Origin: Rhodosporidiobolus odoratus
Taxonomy: Eukaryota > Basidiomycota > Microbotryomycetes > Sporidiobolales > Sporidiobolaceae
NCBI GenBank assembly: GCA_034387635.1
Contig: JAOANU010000001.1
Coordinates: 496,001 to 560,000, forward strand
Direction: 5' to 3'
Length of the DNA stretch: 64,000 nucleotides
Shown: piece after piece, positions 45,002 through 54,900 of the stretch
Position numbering within the stretch: the first letter of the stretch is position 1
Layout: each line of letters starts with the position of its first letter
The notes under the pieces: model-generated
Database searches by the model: none
The model's input: only the letters and a program-made list of their open reading frames with translations
Told to the model about the DNA's origin: nothing
Made by a program: the position numbers and the translations under genes

Positions 45002-46523
45002 GATCGCTACTGCTGCAAATGCTGGATCAGTTGCGGTCAAGGCGAAAGCGGGAAAAGAAGAGGAAACAGACTTCGAAAAGAGGAGTACTCCATTGTATCT
45101 TATATCGGGAACGTCCGCGGTAAACAGGCCAGAAGGCGCGAGGATGCTGCAGTACAGGTGTAATGGTCAGCGCGCGGGCAACGATTGGTCCACTCCTGGG
45201 AAAGGGAGGCGTACCTTCTTTCGATCTTTGCGGCAGAATTGTTCCGGTAGAACTCTGTTCGCCAAAGCATACGGGTAGCGCTAGACGCACACGTAGCAGC
45301 AGAAGAGGTTTGGTCCAGCCGAGCTCGAAGGTCCGCAGAACAGAGCGTGCCAGCCGACGGAGGCGAGGAGGGCGGCGAGGCGAGAAACAGAGTCCATCCT
45401 TACGACTAGTAGCCCCAATTGTTTACAGGACTGATCGTTCAGAGTAGGCAGGGTCCCCATTATCGACCAGTTGACTTCAGGGTGCAGCCGAAAAGGAAAC
45501 GATATAGGAGTAGGGGAGAGCAGGTAGTGACAGGGAAAGAAGAGAAGACGGCGTTGCACCGCTCCCTACCGCCAACTGCACGACCGCTTTCATGGTCCGA
45601 GTCGACGACTTCCCCGGTTGCCGGATGCCCGTGCTGGCACGAAGCGACCCAGGGCGGAGAGCTCAGCTCGATGTTCGAAAGACGGGCGAGACCAGCGCAA
45701 TAGACTGCCCTTGAGCTAGTACTGCCGCGGCTGGTCTGTGCTACCGGGAAACGAATAGTAGTGGGCTGAAATTGTGCGAGGCGGCAATGTGGCTGCAAAG
45801 CATGGTCGCCAATGGCAACTAAAGATGAGCATGAACGAGGAAAACCTGCTCCATGCGCTTGCGCTCTCGGCCCCTGGGGAAGTGAGAGGCCGACCTCCTG
45901 GTACGCTGGGTAGACAGTTGAGTGATAGGCAAGAAGCAGCACGCAGTCTGTATTCGGCGACTGCAATTGCGGCGGAGCGATGGATCCAGTAGAGTTGAAG
46001 CGCCTGAAAGTCTCGAGCGTGCCAACAGAAGACTGGGAAGGCGAACCGGTGGGTGTGCTCCGCAATAGAGTCAGGGAACGTTACGCACCTAGCGGCCCAA
46101 GGTCAATTCGCCATCTAGGAGCAGAAAAGCGGAGCGCGTGGTACGCGACCCGAAGCGGAAGGAAGACGAGCGGTCGGCTGTAGCAGCTGTCCAGCACTGT
46201 CACACGATATCGCAGGGATTCCTTACCCACCAGATGGTTTCGAGAGGGGAAAAGAGCGTGATGCACCGGCTTCATGCATGGTCGCCACGGTTTGATCAAC
46301 TTCTGCCACCTCACTGCTCTGCTGAACGGGTGCAAGTGTGTCCACGCGCTATAGCAAGCGTATACGAGTTCGCCAGACAAGCCTCGAAACCGTCCAAGGT
46401 CTGGTGAAGGAGGTCCCATCTTCATCAGTTGGTTCAGAACAGGTGCCCTAACCTCATCTGGGCCGCGTCCCGCCGCTTGCTGACCTTGCTCTGGCATCAC
46501 AGGACTCTTGGAATACCTCGATC
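45002..46523. other. 1.5 kb interval without a recognisable gene
   Basis: This lies between the SET-TPR pseudogene (-) and the F-box-like gene (+). On the minus strand a frame beginning near 45398 (MDSVSRLAALLASVG) looks like a hydrophobic N-terminus and is followed by plausible splice sites. I could not chain it into a protein family. The rest shows no supported gene. Confidence 0.4.
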
Positions 46524-47812
46524 ATGGCCGTCCCCTCGCTTCCTCTCGAGATCGTCGACCTCGTTCTCTCCCACCTCGCCGACGACCTCGAGGAACTCGA
46601 CCGTCGCAAGATCGGCATCAAGCTCGCTCTGGTTTGCAAAGCTTGGAGACCCTCGGCGGACAAGATGAGGCTCCATGACCTCGAGCTGGTCCCGGTAATC
46701 GACGATGCCTACGTCCGCCATCTGCTCACCCGACCCGAGACGCTCCAACATTGTCGCCGGCTTGAAGTCACGGAGTACAAACTCGGAGACGTTATCGACT
46801 CTGACGCCGACGAACAGGTCCAAGAAGCCGCCAGACGACCCATAGGCGTGCGAGAGGCGCCGCTGTACATCGACCTTCTGGGTCTCGTCTCGCGGGTCGA
46901 AAGCCTCGCCTTGCCCGTGACTGCGCCCGAGGTCAACCTTCTCGCTGGCGCGGCGACATCCCCTATGGCCTCCACCCTTCTTCGACTTCATGCTTCTGTC
47001 CGCTCCTTTCCCTTCATTGACCTGAACAAGCTGGCCGAAACTCTCTCATCTTTCCGTCGACTCGAGTATTTGAGCCTGGTAGTAGGGTTCTTAGGCAGAA
47101 CACCTGTCGAGTACCATGACTCGGTTCCGACATCCCGCCTCCGCTTCAGCCACTTCAGCTTGACCGTATATGCCCATTTTGGCACCGGCATGCACGCTTG
47201 TCTGCCTCGACTCTTCAGCGACCTCCTCGACCCAACCTCCCTGACTCTGTGCAAATTGCCGTATTGGACTGGCGAACTTTTCTTCATAAACTGTCTTCCG
47301 CAGTATGTCAATCTCGCCACCCTCGGCATCGAAGCTGTAGACGCCGAGAGTATCGCCCTCAATCTCGACACTCTGTGCCAAATCCTGCCGCACCTTCTCG
47401 CCCTTGAAAACCTAGCTCTCACCGCCCGCAACGTCGGTCTTCCAAACCACATCTCTCCCATCTCCTCCTTCGACTTCCTCTCCGCCTTGCCACAGTCTAT
47501 CAAGCGAGCTCTTCTCACCGGTGTCTTCTTCGAACCCGACCCTGCCATCCGCCCGTACTTGTTCGTGAACGGACGCCTGCCGGGCGGGAATGTCCCGATG
47601 CTCCTTGCCTACGTGGCGGACGGGCGAAACGAAGATGGGGTGTGGGCGGTCGGTAGGGGGCAGTTTGCTCGCATCCCTACCCTAGATGGTGTGCAGCAGC
47701 AGTGGAGGATGCTCAAGGCCGTGCGTCGTCGCGTTCCTGTCTTGCTTCGCGTTGGGCGAGTTAGACTGACCTGCAGGCCTCACAGAGCTTGGAAGACGAC
47801 CAGAACGAGTAG
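46524..47812 (+). CDS. F-box-like protein
   Basis: The exons are 46524-47720 and 47777-47812, giving 410 aa; the terminal intron has a GTGCGT donor and an acceptor ending GACCTGCAG. The N-terminus SLPLEIVDLVLSHLADDLEEL is an F-box-like segment that would bind Skp1. The rest is alternating hydrophobic sequence with irregular leucine-rich-like strands (SLALPVTAPEV, LEYLSLVVGF, NLATLGIEAV, LENLALTARNV). It is a paralogue of the broken gene at 26008-27274: the same opening, the same order of strands, and a last intron at the same place and phase followed by a very short final exon. Such F-box-like genes form lineage-specific families in these yeasts. The target of the protein is unknown. Confidence 0.8.
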
Positions 47813-48242
47813 ACGGTCTCGGAGGCTGAAGAGGCTGGAGTGGAAGCGAACGAGGCGTGACTTTTGTACCGCTCGAGCTGAGCAGAAAGAAGTAGGTCGA
47901 ACGCGGTGAACGTGACAGGTAGTGAAACACGAAAAAGCGGCTTGCTTTGCCCTCCACATCGAAGCTTCCCTTGAGCGCTCGAGATATGTAGGGCGTCGGG
48001 CTTAAGTGCTGGACACACTCAGCTGCAGCACAGACATCATCGTACTGGTCTAGCTCTGCTACTTGCAAGTCCGCGGACGTCTAGATCGAGGGAAGAGGCA
48101 AAGACGAGGTATGATGTTGTGGGAGAGGTGCAGAGAACTACATTACATCGCTAGCGAGATGAGTCCCGTTGCGCGTCAAGAGACGAAAGAAAAGAAGACT
48201 ATGCGCACGATGTGCAAGAGAAGAAGAAAGAAGGGAGAAGAT
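47813..48242. other. convergent 3' intergenic region
   Basis: The F-box-like gene and HEM3 converge here. No gene is visible; the open frame that runs on from the F-box exon reads through its last intron. Confidence 0.6.
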
Positions 48243-50764
48243 CTACCACCCCGCCGGCCTCAAACAAACTTCTCCTTCCCTGAACACCGTCCTATGAGGG
48301 CTCTTACTCGATCCGGGAGACTTGCTAAACCCAGCAGAGGCAGAGGAAGGGGAGATGAGACTGCTGTCATTGGCGTTGTTATGAGCGGGGCATTCGATTG
48401 GAATGGCTGTAGAGGTTCGAGATGTAGGAATCGGATGAGGGGCTGGCGTAGGGGCGGGGGCGGTGTTGGCACCGCCAGGGACGACGTACTCCGGGATGGG
48501 TTTGCCGTCGTGTTGAGTGCCGTTGCCGACCTCTGCAGAGGCAGCGCGAAGTGCACCATGACGAGAAAGTGACAGAGGATGAGCAGCGGGAGCAGATACA
48601 GGATTGCAACAAGGAGAGACGGAGTAAGAGTCAGTTGAGCTGACCAAGCGATACAAGAACAGAGAGAGGGAATAAGCAACGCACCCTTGACATGCCTACC
48701 CAATTCCTCCAAGATCTCCTTCCCCCCACCTTCAATCAACTCCCTCGCCACCTCAGCCCCCAACCTCTCACATTCTTGCACCGAATGAACCCTCCTCCTC
48801 AACATACTAACCACACTCTTCCTCCCACTCAAGCTGGTAATCGTTCCCGTCAATTCAAGCGTAGCATGATGACTCGCTCCATGGTGTTTACAATCCTGAG
48901 GAGGGGAGCCGGGGCGGTGGTGGCAGTGATGAGAATGGGTCAAGGCGGCAGGGGGAGGAGAAGGAAGTCGTCGACCCGTGACGGGGCAGATGGCGGTAGG
49001 GTTGACAGCAGGGTGACCGGAAGGGATACCCTGGGTTTCGTCGATCGAAGGGGTGAACCCGGCGGCGGAGGCAAAGGCGTTGGCACCTTCTTTGGAGGTT
49101 GGGGGGGAGATGGCAGCCGAGTGGGCGTTAGGAGATCGGGAGAGAGAAGGGGAGGTGGAAGGTCGGACGGCTTTCGGGGAGGGGAGGGAAACTCCAATCG
49201 ACTTGGGAGGAGAGAGCGGGAGGAGGGGTTCAGATGGCGGAGGGCCAGTTGCTTCCGCAGCGGTTTTGACATGGTCTTCTCCGCGCGAAACCGAGTCGCC
49301 TTCGCCACCCTTGACCCAGACTTCTGTGATAGTCGTCTCGCATCCGACCGGGACAGAGCAGCCACCTTCGAGCACCTGCAGCATCATCCTCTCCGCTCGA
49401 GTCCTCCAACTCGTCTTCCAGCACTCCAAGCTGCCTATGATTTCTTGCGAACGAGGATCGCCTTGGCGAATCTCGATACCGATCGCGCCTTGGCCCACGG
49501 CGTGGTACAGGTTGGGCGATGTGACGGATGCGGTGATGCGGTGACCGAGGTTGATGCGGATCAGACCGGCGGACGCAAGGATGAGAGCGGTGTAAGAAGA
49601 AGTCGGGTCGTCGAGCTTGCGAAGGCGAGTTCCGAGGTTGCCGCGCTGCAAGACGTAAAGAGATTAGGTAAGAAGTTGGAGCAGCGCCATAGTGGGAAAA
49701 GCGGATGAATCGGGAAAAACAGCAAAAACGCACCACGTCCGCGAACTTCAACCCAGGGAACCTCCTCCTCAGTTGCGCTACCCTCCTGACACTACTCGTC
49801 CCAATGATGCTTCCTTCCGGCATTTCTTCCAACCTCGTATAGGGCAACCCCTCCTTCACGACTAATGCATCCGAAGGGTCTTCTCGCTCGAGGACGGCGC
49901 CAAGTTCGCAACCTGGCGGGAACTCGGTAGGGACGTCTTTGAGAGAGTGGACGATGGCGTCGACGCTGCCGTCGAGGAGGTGGACTTCTAGTTCTTTCGT
50001 CCAGAGGGCTGAAGACACAGGCAGTGATGTAGGGGAGACGAGGCCGAGGAGGTAGATTGGCGGTACAAGAGGCAGTAGGAGTAAGCTCAAGTGATATGGA
50101 GGACGTAGAAAGAGGGAAGAGAACCGTACCTTTCCCACCGAACGTGTAAAGCGGTTGCGTCTGGACGTTGTCCCCCAGCGTAGTCTGCGGTACAGCGTAA
50201 AGTTTCGCGTCAGACTTCGCAAGCACACAGGCTCCACTCCCACGTTGTAGCGGGGGGACAAGCCGAACCGCGGCGAAGACTCCAACGCACCATACCGAAA
50301 ATGCGGATCTCACACCCAGGCCACCTCTCCTCGAGTTCTCGGCGGACGATTTCAGTTTGCACCTGCACAGGTGAGAAGTTGAGTCAGTACACTTCGTCCA
50401 CTGTCCCGGACAGGGCGAGGTGACGGCAGGAATTGGTGTTATGCCGTTTCCGGTTCGCAGCTCGGAGCCAGAAGAAGGGTGAAATGTGGGGACTGACCAT
50501 AGCCAACTTGGAATTCCTGGTTCCGAGAGTGAAGACCTCCCCATCGTACCTATGCTTGGCTGTCCCATTGCCATTGCCATGAACGAGCGAAGGTGACGGT
50601 GGACGCGTGGCCGACAACGAGCTGATTCCGTTTCCACTCTGCACCGGCTTAGCTGACTGACTGAAAGTGGCAGAGGCAGGGCATGCTGCAGGAGGTTGAC
50701 AAGGGAAAGGTGAAGTTGAAGTGGTTGGAATCGGAGGGTGGTCCGCAGGGAGAATCGGCGACAT
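48243..50764 (-). CDS. HEM3: porphobilinogen deaminase (hydroxymethylbilane synthase)
   Basis: This enzyme joins four porphobilinogen molecules into hydroxymethylbilane, the third step of heme synthesis, in the cytosol. The exons on the minus strand are 50764-50498, 50362-50291, 50184-50130, 50008-49734, 49645-48685 and 48532-48243, giving about 639 aa, nearly twice the usual 320-360. Landmarks are FTLGTRNSKLAMVQTEIV, TTLGDNVQ, GGKALWTKELE, DAIVHSLKDVPTE, GTSSVRRVAQLRR, DVRGNLGTRLRKLD and LEGGCSVPVG, whose Cys (near 319) holds the dipyrromethane cofactor. The additional length comes from an 80-residue N-terminal extension, an insert of about 150 residues after ETTITEVWV, and a Ser/Pro tail from the last exon. 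The insert contains a Cys-Pro-Val motif and a His/Cys-rich run. The last intron is the least certain junction. Confidence 0.92.
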
Positions 50765-51270
50765 CGAGTACGGGAGTACGAGTCGAGTGTGGTAGAATGA
50801 AGGCTAGATGCAACCGTCGCTCACTTGTGTCAGAGCGAGTGAGCAAGAGCGAGAGAGAGGCGAGGATGAGAATTGAAGATTTTCTCTTGGGAAGTTGCCG
50901 ATCCATCTCCGACCAACCACAGTTGACCAATTCACTCTCACCACTAAATACAGATATCCTCCTCACACGCCTCTTCCGTATACCCATGGGCTACCTCGTG
51001 CGTGTGAATACCCGACAGCGCCCGAGCGCCCGGTCAAGCCTGCCCTTTCCGCTCGAGGCGAGGTCGGAAAAGCGCTTTCGCCGTCTCTTTCCAGCTTCAT
51101 AGTGCAGCCACAAGATGAGCAGCACCTCGCCCACCGTTCTCTCCTCGCCGGGGAGGAGACGACATGGCATTGGTGACTGTTGTGCATTGCTCCTCGTGGC
51201 CTGATCGCCTGGGTATCCCCACCGTTTTCTTCCATCTTCCGCTGGCCTTCTGGGTAAAGATCCGAGTCGT
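50765..51270. other. upstream region of HEM3
   Basis: This 0.5 kb lies between the HEM3 start and the stop of the complex I subunit gene on the same strand. It should contain the HEM3 promoter and the 3' UTR of the neighbour. No other gene is visible. Confidence 0.55.
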
Positions 51271-51794
51271 TTAGTGGTCCCAAGGGTGTTTCCAGCCCTG
51301 CACATTCACCGTATCCGGGTCAACATGGGAGGAAGTACAGGACAGAGTGGGGTGGGGCCGAGGCAAGAGAGAACAGAAAAACGTGAACGAACGAGAAGGA
51401 CGGCGCCGTCTTGTCGTGCGCGGTAAAAGATGAAGAACCACATTGAAGCGCCTGCTCATCGTCATTCCGGGCGTTAGGAGAAGGTCGAGTATGCATGGCA
51501 ATTGTAAGAAGAAGGGTAAGGGAGGCAACAGAGGGGAAGAGGGGGAAAGGTAAGCGACATGTTTCGTAAGATGAACAAGAGGGATGGACGGACCGAGTAG
51601 CTTGGCTCCGAGACGGTGGCCGAGACCTGTTCAGGCAGTCCATAATGCCATACGGGAAGAGGGAGACGAGATCAGAGTTAGCGAGAGGTGAGACCCGATG
51701 AGAGTATGAGGTGAGCGAGAGGGACAGGGTGAAGCTTACCTGGCATACTCGGGTGGAATGCACCTGCTGTGCGCGGGTGAGCGTGTCCCGCCAT
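51271..51794 (-). CDS. mitochondrial complex I small accessory subunit (NDUFB2/AGGG-like)
   Basis: A 57-residue protein is encoded in four short exons on the minus strand: 51794-51740, 51626-51594, 51451-51393 and 51297-51271. It starts MAGHAHPRTAGAFHP. It has one membrane-span-like segment, MWFFIFYRARQDGAVLLGW, and ends KHPWDH. The WFFIFYR-QDG-WKHPWD pattern matches the fungal NADH:ubiquinone oxidoreductase beta-2 (AGGG) subunit, an inner-membrane accessory protein of complex I. All junctions have GT-AG sites and consistent phase. Its ATG is only 126 bases from that of ELP1 on the other strand, so the two probably share a promoter. The assignment rests on family memory of a short protein, so it is good but not certain. 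Confidence 0.8.
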
Positions 51795-51920
51795 GCTATT
51801 AGAGTGGTGTAAAGCGGAAGACGGACTTGCAAGAGGCGATGAGAGAGAAGACTCTCATCTTGACGCTCTCCCACCACGTACGGGAGATACATACTAGGCT
51901 AGAGGGTACAAGCTACCAGC
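51795..51920. promoter_or_regulatory. shared bidirectional promoter, complex I subunit / ELP1
   Basis: Only 126 bases separate the two divergent start codons, so both 5' UTRs and core promoters must lie here or overlap the neighbouring 5' ends. I see no clear TATA box. The call is from geometry alone. Confidence 0.45.
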
Positions 51921-54900
51921 ATGCGATCCCTCACGCTACTCTCAGCCAACTTCACCTCCATCCTCCCCTCCTCTTCCTCCGCCTCGACTTGCCAAAAAGT
52001 CACCGCAACCACACTCGACCCTGTAACAGACACACTATACGCAGTCGCAGAACGATCGCCACCGCCTGAACAGGATGGCGAGACGGAAATTGAGGTCTAC
52101 CGTCTCTTGGCTGGTGAAGGAGGCAAACGGAATCAGGTATGGACTTCTTCCCGGCTCTCGCGGCGTGCATTGCCCCTGATCTGTGCCCTCCCGCCTTACA
52201 GCCCGAACTTTTGACCCTGTTCTCGACGCCGTCTCCACCTCCAACCCTCAACGAAGGAGGAGCTTCCTTCAATGGACCGCTCGTCGTTTCTTTCCATTAT
52301 CAAGCAGAGGATGACGCCCTCGCGCTGGTCCTTGCGAGCGGAGAAGTCGAACAAGTCTTCCTGAATGGAGGGATAGGAGAAGCTAGGGTGCGTGATTCTC
52401 GCTCGGTGCTGAGCCGAGAAAGCTGACCAGACGAAACTGATTGTCAATGATCATTTCTTCGGTTGTTACCGCCCTTCTTCGCTTTGCTACGCGGTATGTA
52501 CAGAGGGAGAATGTCGGTACTTTCGATACAGGTATCCTTGCTGCGGCTTGGTCTCCCGACGAGGACCTCCTCGCTCTTATCACCGGTTTGTCCTGTTCCT
52601 TCCTTTCCTCTCCAGTGCCTCAAACCTGATTTTCTCGTCTTGTCTCATCGAACCAGGCGACTCCCAGCTCCTCCTCCTCACCCGCCTCTTCGACCCCCTG
52701 CACGAATCCCCTCTCCACTCCCCCGGCTTCGGTACCGACGCGCCCGTCTCCGTAGGGTGGGGTCAAAGATCAACCCAATTCCACGGCTCTCTGGGTAAAA
52801 CCGCAGCAGCTGCAGCGGCTCGCTCAAACCCGATGGACGTGGATTGGATCTTGTCCGAGAAGGATGATGGGAGGGTTAGGGTCGTTTGGAGGGGGGATAG
52901 TGCTTGGTTTGCGGTGAGTAGTGTGGAGGAGGCGCCGCCCCGCTCCGATTCGCCTCAAGGTGAAGGAGAAGGAGGGGCGGAAAGGAGAGTGAGGCGAATC
53001 CGAATCTACTCGAGGAACGGCGAACACTCTTCGACTTCGGAACCGGTACCAGGGTTGGAGGGCGCGTTGGCGTGGCAGCCTAGTGGGGAGATTTTGGCGT
53101 CGACTCAGAGGAAAGTTGATGTGGAGGGGAAGGTGGTCGTTCAGGTCGTATTCTTTGAGAGGAATGGGTTGAGGAGGTATGACTTTCCGTTGAGTGAGGC
53201 GGAGGAGGATATGAGAGAAGGAAGGATGAGGGTTAGGGAGTTGGAGTGGGGGGCGGGGAGCGATGTGTTGGCGGTTTGGAACGAGCGGGTTAAGGAGGAC
53301 GGAAAGACGGAGGATGCTGGTGCGTGGCTTTGTCGGCCGATTTCGTCTTTCGGGTTTCGAGGGTGCTTGCGCTCGCCTGCTCACGATTACGATATCCTGC
53401 TCTGGCACGCACAGTACAAATATACCACCGCTCGAACTACTATTGGTACCTCAAGCAGGAGATCTCGCCGCGACTCGGCTCCATTCCTTCTCTGCAAGGC
53501 TTCGCTTGGCATCCTGAGAAGGCGCTTGAGCTGGGCTTACTCACGGATGGTCAGTCCTTTTCGCTCTCCTGCTCTGTATCGTACCATAGCTGATGGAGTA
53601 TTCGCGCAGATGGTATCGAAGAGTACAGCCTGAGTTGGGATGCCTTTGCTTCGGGTCGACCTGCCCCGGCTGACGATGGCACGGTTGCGGTCGTTGACGG
53701 TTGTAGGTCTCGTCTGCTTTCTAATTTTTCGCATTGTTGCTCAGCTTTAACCTCTTCCTCCTGCAGCCAACACCAAACTCACTCCCTTCCGCCTGCTGAA
53801 CATTCCCCCGCCCATGTCTGGCCACGTTCTCTCTTCCCATTCGACCTCTCCGCTCCCTCCCGTACACATAGCTTTCTCCTCTTCCCCTTCCGTCCCTACG
53901 GCGCCGGTCCTTTTCGCCCTACTCACCCCAACCGCACACCTCTCCCTCTACTCCTGGCCTCTCCCTCTGCCCACTTCCGCCAAAGCAGCTCAAGCAGCTG
54001 CTCAAGCCGGTCTGCCTGAACCAGTTCTGGAATGGGCCGTTCAGCTCGACCCGAACGCTGAGCGGGCGGGTGTCGCAAAGCAGTGTGCGATTGTGGGTGC
54101 GTCGGTCGAGGAAGTTAGGGTTGCAGTGTTGAGGACTACTGCGGAAGGGGATGAGGTTGTGCTCGTTGGTTCGGGCGCCAATGGCGGGGAGAGGACGGTT
54201 CAGGTTATGGAGGGCAGCAAGAGGATCGTTTCGGCTGAGCAGGTTGGTGAGGCGGACGAGGAGGGAAGGTACGAGGCTGGGTTTGTGCTTGAAACTGCTA
54301 CGGGGGAACTGCTCGAAGGTATGTCTGTTTCCTTTTTTCCACGACCTACTCGTGTTGACACATCACGGGTATGGCAGTCCCAGCTTCGGCTCAACGCGGC
54401 GACCTCGCCTTTCCTTCATCCTCCTTATCCTCTCTCCCCGAGTTCTGCCCCCAAATCCAGCACGTCCTCCTCCCCTCTCCTTTCTCTGCCACCTCTCCAC
54501 CTCTCTCGGGCCTGATCGGTCTCGCCCCATCCGGTCGACTGTACTCTACTTCGAAACTTCTCGCAACCGACGCAACTTCCTTCGTTCTCACCCCCGACTT
54601 CCTCATCTATACCACCTTCTCACACGAAGCCAAATTCCTACCGCTCGCTTCGCTCTCCCCCTCATCAGCCGTCATTGCAGAGGGATACAGCGAATCTTTC
54701 GCTCGAAGGGCGGCGGCGGGTGGAGCAGGAGTTGGGGAGGGGGGGATCAAGCGGGCCGTGGAACGTGGGGCTAGGATTGTTCAGGTTGTGCCGAGTTCTA
54801 CTAGTCTGGTACTCCAGATGCCGAGGGGGAATTTGGAGACGGTTTGTCCGAGACCGCTAGTTATTCGGGTTGTGAGGGGGTTGTTGAGTAGGTGCGTCTT

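Noticed and set aside
45281..45559. Small secreted-like frame MDSVSRLAALLASVG with splice sites after it
   Set aside because: The possible exons after it can be joined in several ways, none giving a known family, so it stays unproven.
48692..49708. 338-codon open frame on the plus strand opposite HEM3
   Set aside because: It is antisense to the well-supported fifth exon of HEM3 and reads as Arg/Gly-rich shadow sequence.
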